DNA from: Acheta domesticus
Lineage: Eukaryota; Arthropoda; Insecta; Orthoptera; Gryllidae
NCBI GenBank assembly: GCA_031308135.1
Contig: JAHLJT010003656.1
Location: forward strand, 71,566,984 to 71,630,983
DNA: 64,000 nucleotides
Reading direction: 5' to 3'
Within the stretch, counting starts at the first letter, position 1, and every line of letters starts with the position of its first letter. The position numbers were made by a program, and so were the translations under genes. Under the pieces are notes generated by a model that saw only the letters and a program-made list of their open reading frames with translations, searched no databases and was not told the origin of the DNA. Shown piece after piece: positions 53,357 to 64,000 of the stretch.

Positions 53357-54559
53357 GTAAGTGACTTGTGCGCCTCCTCCGGGACGGCCCCGCAACCCTC
53401 GCGCGACCCCCGGCCTCTGGCCGACGACGGCTCTGCGTCCGCTCGTCGTAATCTCCGCTCTGACGGCGCGCCGACCCGTCACGCTCCCTCACCCTCCCGG
53501 TTGTCATCTCCCCTACCGACGCCCCGCCTCCACCACCGAAAATCCTCCTCCTCGACACCATTTCAACCCCTCTCCTCCCCTCCCCGTCGTTCTCTCACCC
53601 CTCAACCCTCCCCCGTTTCCCGCCGTGCTTGGAAATCAGTGTTGCGTCCGGGCTCCAGCGCGCCCGCTAATGGCATCACTTGCGCGAGCGCGCGTTCCCG
53701 GCCTGGCGCGGGGGCCCATCAACTCGTCTACGGGCTCTTCTCCGTCGTTTGGGCACCATGCCAGCGCGCGCGGAGCAGCCGCAGCCTCCGCCACCGCCAC
53801 CGTCTTGCGTCATGGCTAGACCGCCTCCGCAGACTCAGCTTCCCGGAGCCGAGATAAGCGGCGGCGGCGAGGCACCCGGAGGAAGGCCTTGGGCGCCCGC
53901 GACCCCGCCGCGGTCGCCGCCTCCGCTCGCGGCTGCAGCCGCAGCCAGCCGGCGCAGCGCGGAGCGGAACGCGCGCTCTTCCGGGCGTGACGTCAGGGGC
54001 GAAGGCGGCGGCGGGGGGGGACCGGCGCCCCGCTCCCCGCCACCGCTGACTCAGCCGAGGTTAATGAGGAAGGCCGCCGCGCCGCGCCGCGCCGGCGGGG
54101 CGCGAAAGTGTGGCACCGATCGCCCCCGCGAACGGCGCCCTCGCCACACTCGCTCGCCCTCTTTTCGCGGCCGGATTCGGCAGCCGGTGCGCACCCTCTC
54201 GTCCACCTGTCGCGCTCCGACGCACCGGCTCGGCTCCCAGAGCGGTTTAAAGCGCATTTAATCGGGGTCAGGGCCGGGCCGAGCCGGGCCGTCTTTTCTG
54301 CGAGTTTCGCCAGCGCGCGTGCGCCTCGAGGACGAGCCTTGGGCGCCGCGCGGGTGGTTTTCGAATCGGATGGCGGTGACCGCGGAGCCGAGCGGCGCGG
54401 CGCGGCGCGGCGCGGGCGGCGGGTCGGTCGGCCGGCCGGCCGGCCGGCCGCGCTTCCGCCCCAGCTGCTTTGTTGCGGCGCGCCCGCCGCGGCGTTGCCA
54501 CACAGGAGGAGATACGGGAGCGAACGTGCTGTTGATACTGGGGAACTACGGTCGGAGTT

Positions 54560-55690
54560 AATTTGCGTGGCGTGGGGATCGAGGAGACCTTGGGTGCACC
54601 GGATGTTCTGGATTTTAAATATTTAAAGGTCGTCCTATCAACGTGCGAGTAAATGAGTTGTAAAAACGCGTTTAAAACCGCGAAAGTCGATAAATGTCCC
54701 AAATTGACGGTGTATAACTAGTAGGGAAATGCTTTTTAAATTTAATGTATACTGCGATTTTTCTGTAGTGACCAATGACATTAGGTCAGTTACACCTCTT
54801 GCCGGATAAAATTAATCTTTGTTAAGTGTTAAGCACATTTGAGGCCACGAGCCCCGTCGAGGAGAAGGACGTTCGCGAATTAATTAAAAAGATTCACTTT
54901 AGATCATTGTGCACGAGGTGTAACAATGATAATGTCCATTACAGAGAAATCGAAGTAAAATAATTCTATAATTAGTAGGTAAATGAGTAGCTTAAGAGAA
55001 CAGTCAGAAAGTCGCAAACCTACGGAAGATTTTTGAAAGTAAATGGAAAAGATATGCTACTTTCAATTAAATAAATCTAAAACTTGAAAGTTTCGTATAT
55101 CATCGCAACACTGTGTAACAACTGGAATGTTTCAAGGAATTGATTTGTCATCACTGACGCATAACTTCCTGAGCTGGAAAGTGCAGTAGTCATCAGCTTC
55201 AGGGCTTCTACTCGATAAATGCGAGACATTGTAGTGACCTTCTTGGCCTGGCCTGTTAGCCCACGGCACTATTTGGCAAAATGGATATCGATAAGGGCCC
55301 TGCTTTTAGAAGCTCTGTCCTTTGCGAGAGAAGAGAACTGTGATAAAATTGATAACTTTTAGTAAGGAGAAACTGGTCTTGCATCCATAATCCATTCCCA
55401 AACACGCTTACATGGCCTAAATTCCACTTTCTGCCTTAACGCCTTTCTCATTTCTTTTCCCACCGGCAGACAAAATGAAACAAACTGAACACTAATCGCA
55501 GTGAGAGAAACAAAACGATCACTTTTAACCCCCTTTTTATGAGGCTCGACGAAGGACGCCTCGTTTCGTAATAGTGTACCCGGCTGAACGTCTAACAAAA
55601 GTTGAAGTTTACAGCATGTTTGTTTCACGGTTTCGCTTAGTTCACAAACGCGAAGTTCGTTGCATCTTTGCCAGAACCCAAAACGCACTC
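54560..55690. other. probable intron 1, no recognised feature
   Basis: Composition returns abruptly to AT-rich. Open frames such as that at 55359-55688 on the - strand have no recognisable domain. Confidence 0.45.
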
Positions 55691-55700
55691 TCTCAGTCCG

Positions 55701-56033
55701 AATCAGTGAAAAATACTGATTGGCAGTGACTATTCACTAGTGGTCTCAGTTATAACCCTGCCACTGACAATCAGTGAATTGAACTGAACAAATCAGTGAA
55801 AATTGGGTCCACTTTTTGAATCGGTGAAACTTTACTGTTTGAATCAGTGAAGACGACTGAACGACGAGTGAGCAATGGTGGCGCGGCACTTTTATCACTG
55901 ACGACCAGTGAAATGCTGGCGGTCATCATGAAAAGGTTCGCATATTCGCTGATTGTCAGCGCAACTACCCATTTCGACTGAAGATATCAGTGACTTCGGC
56001 TCTCACTGATTGAATTAGTGACAATTTCACTGA
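55701..56033. repeat. cluster of AATCAGTGAA-type motifs
   Basis: The hexamer CAGTGA or its complement TCACTG occurs exactly at about 55703, 55723, 55772, 55793, 55845, 55895, 55906, 55988, 56002 and 56027, with more one-mismatch copies between (TCGGTGAAA, TTAGTGAC, CACTGAC). Both orientations occur and spacing is irregular, so it is not a simple tandem repeat. It lies in the probable first intron of the gene starting at 53140. Confidence 0.75.
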
Positions 56034-56049
56034 TTCAGATTCCGAGAGC

Positions 56050-58880
56050 ACAACTGTTTTTCGCCAATTCCGGTAATACCCACGTAATTTCCCTGTTCGC
56101 GGTGATGTGTCAGACAGGCAAAAGGAACGTTACGCCAGTGGAAAACTGCTGCGGTTACAGCCATGTCCGGGGGAAATAACGGCGGAGCAGGGAAGTGCGT
56201 TCAGACAGCCGCCTTCCGGGAAAAAGGCTGTTCGTTGATGAAACGCGAACCGTACGAAAGAGAACTTCGAAACGCGCCCAATCTCCAGATGCTTGTCTGG
56301 CGGGCTCTTCGCCCTTATCAAAGGCGACGATCGTATCTCGCATGTAAAACCAGGCTCGTGTTTCCGTTTCGCGTGCGGCTTGGCGTTCACGTAAAATCGA
56401 CTTTCTCGCTGAGTCAGCTCCCCGGTTGGTATTTCGATATGCGTGGGGGCCAGCGTATGAGTCGGCTCTCCACCTGCCAAGCAGCTTGCTCACCTCTCGA
56501 TTCAGTCGATTAGTAGTCGGCTTGCAACGGGCTACTTTAGACCTTTAGTAACTCCTTTTGTGTTCCGTACTTGGAGTTCGGAAGCGGTATTGTGAACGTG
56601 CAGATATTTGATTTCGGTATTTCTGTACGCCCAGGAAAAGGAAGGAGGTTAATGTCAAGAAGGGCTATATAATACTCTTATCAACATCTTTGATGGTTTT
56701 CAAAATATTATGTGGATATTTACAACCATTGTCGACTCTATTGCTTCAATAGGCGAGATTGGAGCCGATAACATTGCATTGTTGGGGAGCAGATGTGCTT
56801 TTTTAATTATGCTAACGGACCGCAGTGACCGTTCAGTTCAGATTTAATAGTCCAGTAGTGTCCCATTGTAACGTCTAGAGTGAAACTATTTTATTTGAAG
56901 AGGAATGTGTTATGCAAAAGTTACATTACTGTAAATGCATAATCCCGGTTGTTATATTTTCCGTATCTAAATTTAGTAATAATAAAATTTGCTTATAAAA
57001 CATTATTCAAGGTGACGGAAGACAATTTGCAAATTGCCTCTGTTGTTCGTGGGTGAAGCACCTTCTTAGCACTTTTTACAAACAACCGTTTTTAGCTAAT
57101 GATGGTGGACGAGTTAGGACGAAATACTCTAATGCGAGGCATTTACACCCAGAACGGTGTCATGACTTTCAAAAGGCATTTAGCATTTATCTTGGTAGTA
57201 GGCACTTGGTATTTTGCCAAGGCAAGGCGTGTGAGCCAGCAGGGATATGCCTCGACAGTAAAGCTCGGTAATGCGAAATGTTCTTCACCGGATCAGCAAC
57301 TTGGACTGGCTGGAGAACTTACTGGTTTACCAAATTCCTGGCTTAAAACTAGTGAAATACACCATTTATCAATTTTTTAATCTTAAAATTAAGGTTCACG
57401 CAAAACTGTTGCCAGTTTTGGCTGAAAGACGAGCACGTAAAGAAAACCAAACATTTATATCCAGACTCGTGGTGACTTTCAGAATCGTAGCATTATCTTT
57501 GTAGAAGGAAGAGGGTATTATGTCTATTCTAACTGCTTGCGAATTCTCGCATTTTGTGGAAGGACAATTAGCAATTGCCCTCTCACTTTAGAAAAGAAAT
57601 GGAAAGAACGGAAACAGAAATTACCCTTCGTATGCTCCTGGCTAAAATTACGGAAAGAAACATTTCCTGGCAAGAAAGTTTTTTGGTTAGGTTGATATTG
57701 ACAAAATATTGACTTTTAAGATAGGCATTCAAATAATTTGCTTTTTATTAGTTTCTAATCCAATATTTGTGGTCTTGATAAAAGTGGTCTTGCATTCGCA
57801 GCAAGTGTTCGAAAGGAGTAATTATTCTTTCTCGTTCATGATTTCGTAATCGTTTCAAAAAGTTATCGCAGGATGATGCATTTCACGGTGTGATATCTCT
57901 ACTCAAACATTAAGCTACATGAAGATAATGTGTGATTTTTTTATTAGCTTATGGTAAGCGTTCTTATGTCAGAAGTGAAGATTCGTTTCCTCAGATTTTT
58001 TTATCGACTCGTTTCTGTAACAGTCATAAAACTACACATTTCTGTAACTAAGTAATTGTGACTTTGCACTACTAATCAGAGAATCCGACCAAACATTTAT
58101 AAAAGCCTCCATATTTAACTTGCGCCTCCGAGAAACAGAAATCATATTATATACTAATAAGTAGGGTCCGGATGATTATGACATGTAATATATTTTTTCT
58201 TCGCGTTATTTCCATGAAAAATGCAAGATAAGCTTGAATGATCTACAATGACAATAATGAAATTTTTCATATTATGCTAATATTTTTCAAGAATTTTTGT
58301 ATTTTTTGTAACATTTTTATCTTTTTGATTCCATTTTCGTATACTCGCTTGCAGTCGTCTCGAAATGTTTCATTTCTGCTAAGTGTTACCTAATTTCTTA
58401 CAATTTTGTTGTGGTTTATAATTCTGTTTATTTCCTATAAATGTATATGTATGTAAATTAGGAGGGTAAGCTATATAGACGAAAAAGAAAGAGGAGAAAG
58501 CGTCAGTTGCGAAATAAATGTTTAATTTTTGTGAGGTTTAGTGCCAAGATCAACCGCTTCTATACAATGTATTTAATAACTTTAGAGTTGTTAATTAATA
58601 ATTTAATAACGTTAGAGCATGTAGAATTGTCTTCACGGGGCACCAAAGATGATTATGTGAATTGTGAATGCCCTAGATTTTAAAAGTATGTTTTTAATAT
58701 AATGGTATAATATTTAAACAGCGGAAAAATTTTGGAGGCTTCGAAAATGCATCACACACAACTTAAGTCATATTTATGGTCATAATTTCATACTTTTTAG
58801 GCCATAAATGCTTGCACATTTCTAATATTTTTAGGTCATAAACATCCAGGCCCTACTAATAAGTGTACAGTAACTCCCAC
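56050..58880. other. probable intron, nothing recognised
   Basis: A moderately GC-rich patch at 56100-56520 has open frames on both strands without recognisable domains. The rest is AT-rich. Confidence 0.4.
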
Positions 58881-58891
58881 ACGCTATTGTA

Positions 58892-58937
58892 TGCGTGCGT
58901 GTGCGAGCATGCGTGCGTGCGTGCGTGCTTGTGTGTG
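58892..58937. repeat. (GCGT)n microsatellite
   Basis: Imperfect GCGT/GTGC repeats with a clean core of GTGC units. Confidence 0.85.
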
Positions 58938-58939
58938 TT

Positions 58940-60639
58940 TCATTCATTGTGTCAATGACGAATTATTTTCAGTATAAGTCATAATAGTACCGATACTCAG
59001 TAGCAGGTTTAACAAATTTCACTTCAATGGCTCAAGTTGAATGCATAATTAAAAGGCAATCAAAACATTATTCTTCTCTTAAGCATTATTTTCTTATCAC
59101 CAGGTCACCATTGTAAAAGCCCTTGACCTCTCTCTCATAAATGGAGATCATCGCAGACGAGTCGGAGCGAAACGAATCCCTAGGTCTTTAGTAATGATTT
59201 TCCTTTGAAAGAAACTGCAATGAACATTTGACAGTTACGTTCTAAACTGAATTTGAGTAACCTGTAAAAGTTTTACTTTTTTTAACATTTTAACACCTAT
59301 TCATCTCGACGATATGTGAAAGTCTTTGATGAAATTAATTCACATTACTTTTGGTTGAAAAAGTCAAACAGTAGTAACTTAATGGAATGGCAAATAATCG
59401 GCCGACATTAGCGGGAATCATAAACTCAATATGAAGGCTAGTTTCATCAGTTTTATTTCGTTGTTATGTATCATAGCATGTTTTCTTCTTTGTCACTTTT
59501 CACCTATTGCATTTTTTTAGCCATGTTACTCTTAACAAGCTGCAAACCATCCTTGGGGCAGGATGTGAATTGACGGGAATTGTTCCCTGCGGTTTGTGTC
59601 CCCTGCTTGAAAATGATTAATGTCTCCCTGTCAGAGATACAAATAATTCCGTACATATACCCCTTTGAAACGTTCGAAAGTAGAAAATAGGAAAAGGAAG
59701 CTTTCCTGAGAGAATGTAGACTGCGTTGCGGCCTTCGTTTCACTCGTGAATTTGTCTATTCGTCCTCCCTCCACCATTCCAGAGCTTTGTCTAAATTTTT
59801 AAAATTTGTTTCGCGGTGGGTAATTAGATCGGTTGAATTTTCCTTTACATATGTGGGCTTAATTAGTACCTTAAGGGAGAGACATAAACTATCTCTCCCT
59901 TCTTAATTCTGCTGTACATTTGGCCAATTATCTCAGAAACTATTCAACCTAGTGCTGTAATATTTTCTAGTTTGTTTGAATCATGTTTGAAGTAAAAGTC
60001 AACATTTTTCGTTTTTTTCCTGTACTTTACGCAGAATTCGTGAATGTATGATACCTCCTGTAATCATTTGCTACCAAATATTCATTAGTATTACTTAACT
60101 GACCTACAAAACTTTACCCGATAAATTTCAGAGGTAATGGGAGGACAAATGTGTTCAGAAAGGTCAATTTTCAGAAATCAACGTCGAAATTAATCCTTTT
60201 ACGAAACCAGTCACCTCGTCATGGTAACAAGTACATAAAGCAAGTTTGCCACGTAAGTAGTCATTGAAGATAGTTTTACAGTGGCAGCAACATAAAATAA
60301 TGAACTTTCTTTAGCTTTTAGTGAAAACCAGAGTACTTAAGTTGAATTCGTTCGAAAGATAACGTAATTCTTGTAGCCAAAATGACTGTCATTTTTATAT
60401 GCAGATGAAGGGAAAAAATAACAAAAAATATGTTTAGAGTGTATTTCTCAATGGTGTGTATATCATTTTATTCAGAAAACTTAAAATATTTCGAAAATGT
60501 AAAAACCCCAAAATGTCAAATTCATATTTTTGCTTGGACTTTAAATTTAAACTTAAAACTATGAGCTGTCAATGTAGAGCTCTCCAGTCGGGATAAAGTT
60601 CAGATAATTTCTTGAGGGGGGAAAATACGAAATGAAAAA
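58940..60639. other. AT-rich stretch, nothing recognised
   Basis: No supported gene, no paired repeat. Confidence 0.4.
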
Positions 60640-61055
60640 TCCATTTTATTTTATTTTTTTCTGATACGCTATTGCTTGTTAATGCCTTCGATACGGAGTT
60701 CGATATACACTGTATAACTTTTCAGGATCGAGAGGACCGTGGTTGCGAGAGAAATATGAAAACAGTTGAATGGTGCTACATGTTCTCGTATGGAGGGAAT
60801 TACCGGAAGGAAGTATGAAAAGAAACTGACTCAAGCTAACCACAAGTTAATTAGTTAATAAGTCAATCTGAATCATTAAAATTATGTAAAAATGTAAATC
60901 ATGTGTGTACCACGAGTGTACATACACGAGAGGCTCTGATGATCTCGGGCGACAAAAAGTGGTCGGGCCAAAGGCCCTCGGGCTTTTTTGATGACGATCG
61001 ATCATTAGATCCCTTCTTACGCCCTTGGTGCATAAATAACTATTGTGTTCTGGCT
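60640..61055 (+). repeat. dispersed repeat, copy B
   Basis: Collinear with 4257-4675 through TTCTGATACG, ATGCCTTCGATACGGAG, TCGATATACACTGTATAAC, ACAGTTGAATGGTGCTAC, GAGGGAATTA, GATGATCTCGGGCGACAAAAA and ACGCCCTTGGTGCATAA. Same orientation. Unknown class. Confidence 0.7.
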
Positions 61056-61389
61056 GAATGTGAAGACTTTTGAGTTCCCTACCCCACACGCACCTCTGTA
61101 ACGTTCTGTTATGGAGGTAATTAATACACACCCTGGTTTCGGAAGAGGGCTTTGGCCACCTATGTTCCGATTAAAAGAAGTTGATGACAATTTGCGAATG
61201 GAAAAGAGCGGTGTTGACAGGTTGCGTACCATTGAGCCCGTGTTCCCGGGACACGAAAATAAAACACTTCAAATAAATACTTGTAAAAGTAACCAAATCA
61301 TATACTCGTATTGTATCAAGTACAGCTTCAGAAGCACAACTGTCAAACACCAAGTTATTTTAATCGAATCATATCTTCGCCAGCCAGGT

Positions 61390-61860
61390 AGCAACGTACG
61401 CGGTCTCGGGAGGTCATTCCGTTGGCCGGCCGGTCCGGCCGCGGAACCAGTTCCGTGATAATGGCGTGCTGCGCGACGCGCATCGCGTCTGGCTTGCCAC
61501 CCTCGCCCTCCCCGCCCTGCCCCCTTCCCTTTTCTTTCTTTCCCTCCCCTCCCTCCCTGCTCTTCCTTCCGAGGTCGCGGGGGCATCGCGTTCTGTCTGT
61601 TGATGCTTACTCGTCACGTAGAGGAGGCAATGGCCCGCCTTCAGACCGGCCTAGTTTCCTCGGCCGGGAACCGGACCGGTTCCAGATTCCCAGCGCGCCG
61701 GGGAATAGCAGCGTACAATTTCCAGGTGGCGGATTGCACCGCGCGCGCGCGTCGGAGCGCTGCGGAGCTTCAAAGCGACTGTCAGTTATTGACGGGCAGA
61801 GGCCGAAACTTGGGCGCCAGAAGGACCTGCGGAATCCATGGGCAATCTAGGCGTCCGCGT
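61390..61860. other. isolated GC-rich island
   Basis: About 470 bases of GC-rich DNA with several short palindromes (GGCCGGCCGG, GGAACCAGTTCC, GAACCGGACCGGTTC) and a C/T-rich tract at 61498-61570. Open frames on both strands have no domain. It could be an alternative promoter or exon, or a repeat. Confidence 0.4.
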
Positions 61861-62619
61861 AGGAAGTTTTTTGGTTCTTCGTCAATCTATATAATTAAAA
61901 TTTGTCAGTCTTTGGTTTCGGAATAACCGTCTTTTTTATAAGCTCATATGTTGATTTACACGGTATAAAAACCGATACAATTGGTTTTATATTTTTTTGT
62001 CTGACTGGTCTATTTGTCCGGTCTAAACTCGGGAATGGCTAAATCAATTTTGTTGTTGTTTATTGGAAGGTGAAGTATTTTGTCCGGCATAATTTAGAGT
62101 ACTATTTTCAGATTATTTTACATTATAAAAATGTTTATTTTTATACTGTTTTATTCATATCTTAAAGGTAGTTTCGAGCAGCTGACCATCAAAACCAGAG
62201 AAAAGTTACTTTTTATATTTTCCAGCCCCTGAAGCAGAATTTAAGTATGCACACTTTTTCAGTGTTTCGCAAATATTTCGAAAACGGTAAGAAAATCTAC
62301 CAGTAGTGCGTATGAATTATCTGAAAGCTCGTTCAGTTTCTTATCAACTTCATTTTAATTCATTCCGATTACGCACCTATTCTCAGGGATTGAAGGTCAA
62401 AATTGAAAATGGTTCAGCCGGGGAGGGGGGGCAGGTCGAGACGATGTGGCTCTGGGAGACTGCAATGTAAACAAAATTACTTATTGCACTACACTATAAA
62501 CAGAATTCATACTTTTTTCTGTCTAATAAAAGATGATAATAAATGTACGGACAATGTCTCTGTATTTCCGATAGTGTAAAATATTTTACAATTAAAATTA
62601 TTTTATTTTGTAATAAGAG

Positions 62620-62880
62620 TTGTGTCTGCAAGATAATGTACCAAATACTTCATTACTCAAGGATTCGTCGTACACTACCAGTATCCATGCCAAGTGAGAG
62701 CAGTTTTTCGAACCTCAAACTTCCAATGCTCTTACAATACACAGTGTTGGAAGAGAGCCTTATCCCAGCAGTTATCTGTCGGATATGCTGAAGCAAAAGA
62801 GTTTAATAGAATTGAAATGTCAGTAAAACGATTTTGTGCAAAACAAAAAGAGTACAAATTAAAAATTTTATGTACCTAAA
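62620..62880 (+). pseudogene. hAT transposase C-terminal remnant
   Basis: RRTLPVSMPSESSFSNLKL resembles the LTLPVSVASAERSFSKLKL block of hAT/ZMYM1-like dimerisation domains. The family's next segment continues in another frame (AEAKEFNRIEMSVKRFCAK), showing a shift. No terminal repeats were found around it. Confidence 0.6.
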
Positions 62881-64000
62881 ATGAAAGTACATAAACTCAT
62901 TATCTTAGTAGTATATGTTTGTACGATTTTACTAAATATTCTATATAGCTTTAAAAATGTTTATTCTATGGTGTGTTTAATTCTACTTGTTAAAAAATAT
63001 CTAAATATCGATATTAGTGGGAGGGAGATGAGAATATTTCAATTACACCAAACTACGACGCGACCATGATTGAATGCTAACATTCGGAAACAAAGGACAC
63101 ATTTTTGCGTGGTTCGCAGAAGAGCAGAAACGTTGCGTTACTTGATTAAAAAGCTGAATAGTCACATGTTTGCTACAATCAGACTAATTAATAAACTTAA
63201 GAATTCAAGTAGTAAGGTGTTCTCCCAGCAAATTCCATATTCATAACATTCCTTTATTCGAACCTTCGAAGTACCTTCTCAAAGTCGACAATAGACCCAG
63301 CCAGGGAACAAAGCTCATTCGAAATTGCGATGTGGAGATTTCAACCGTACATGAAAAAATTAACGCAGTATCTTCCGTAAACACGTTTGCCTTTACGCGA
63401 CTGGTTAACAGTGAAAATCTTTAACTATCTACGAGATAATTGTTATATTTGTCAATGTGTCATTTAGAAAACCATTAAATACATGTTCAATTTAAAAATC
63501 GAATTAACTGATTTAAAAAATGTTCTGTAAACGTATTTTCGAATGAAGCATTTTAATGGTTAAGTATTATGGCCCGAACGAGAGGACAAAGAAAAATTCT
63601 AGAAGAGTTGTTTTGTCGAAAATTCGAAGGTTTCCGGCGCACGATTACAACCCGTTCTTTCTCTTCCTACGAACGTAAGAGCGGGAAAGAAAAAAATTCT
63701 AGAAACCCTCTTGTATTTCTAGAAAGCCCTTTTAACTTCGTACTTCAATGTAACTTTTGGAGCATGATCGAAATCCGTCGTGACCATCTTCCCTCTCACT
63801 CATAGCCTACGGTAATATAAATCTTAAGGGCTCGTGACGTCCGGTTATGAAGCGTAGTGTTAAGTTGCAGTGTTAAGGGATATGAAATATTGTACTCTTA
63901 TTCTAGTACCGTTATCTCCACATTTTTATTTCTGGCTTTATGTCACCAGTGTTCTCCAAAGAGCTCAAGTGACACATTCTGTCTCGTTATATGACATTAC
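62880..64000. other. AT-rich end of window
   Basis: No splice-linked exon of the gene at 53140 and no recognised domain. The 78-codon frame at 63569-63805 is unsupported. Confidence 0.4.

Larger units (their letters stand above)
52040..54560. promoter_or_regulatory. CpG-island-like block
   Basis: About 2.5 kb of very GC- and CpG-dense DNA inside an AT-rich window, with abrupt edges. It contains a TATA box, a coding first exon and a donor, so it marks the promoter and 5' end of a + strand gene. The many long open frames on both strands are a consequence of few stop codons in GC-rich DNA. Confidence 0.75.

Noticed and set aside
52509..53561. A 350-codon open frame on the - strand
   Set aside because: It lies in GC-rich DNA with few stops, is Arg/Ala low complexity, overlaps the better supported + strand exon and has no recognisable domain.
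56130..56513. 116- and 112-codon frames on both strands
   Set aside because: Overlapping antisense frames with no domain and no usable splice context.
1..64000. CRISPR arrays, bacterial operons, rRNA or functional tRNA genes
   Set aside because: None seen; the DNA is plainly eukaryotic, and the only tRNA-like pieces are SINE heads.

Overview
The window looks like insect nuclear DNA. It is AT-rich, with long introns, GT-AG splice sites, poly(A) signals, microsatellites and many transposons. The three recognisable genes give their best matches to animal proteins, by memory of the families only. The species cannot be named. A large, repeat-rich insect genome fits best, possibly hemimetabolous (inference).

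The layout from left to right is as follows. 1-12 kb is gene-poor and repeat-rich: a TG microsatellite, a palindromic MITE, a decayed hAT transposon carrying a second hAT MITE, and a 2.2-kb foldback-type element. 12.1-18.8 kb holds PRPSAP on the + strand (seven coding exons, 356 aa), the non-catalytic partner of PRPP synthetase. 19-21 kb, between convergent 3' ends, holds a palindromic MITE and one pogo/Tigger-like element nested in another. 21.4-46.3 kb holds DNAAF5 (HEATR2) on the - strand, in eleven exons, a HEAT-repeat factor for axonemal dynein preassembly. Its introns carry a very young, internally deleted Ty3/gypsy-like LTR element (23.2-28.8 kb), five copies of one SINE family in a single orientation, nested hAT MITEs, a ~100-bp satellite, a decayed non-LTR reverse transcriptase, and a near-perfect inverted repeat whose arms carry a hammerhead-ribozyme core. 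DNAAF5 and RhoGDI (46.7-51.4 kb, + strand, 205 aa) are head to head; a good X-box (RFX site) lies between them. 51.9-54.6 kb is a CpG-island-like block with a TATA box and the first coding exon of an unidentified + strand gene. The last 9.5 kb is probably its first intron, with a striking cluster of AATCAGTGAA-type motifs, a dispersed repeat and a hAT transposase remnant.

The genes are functionally unrelated: nucleotide metabolism, cilia/flagella assembly and Rho GTPase control. The points most worth following are the hammerhead-like inverted repeat beside DNAAF5 exon 5, the abrupt GC-rich low-complexity exons 5-8 of DNAAF5 (each followed closely by transposon sequence), two reading-frame problems in DNAAF5, the AATCAGTGAA motif cluster, and the young non-autonomous LTR element. 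All boundaries were read by eye; nothing was aligned by program.
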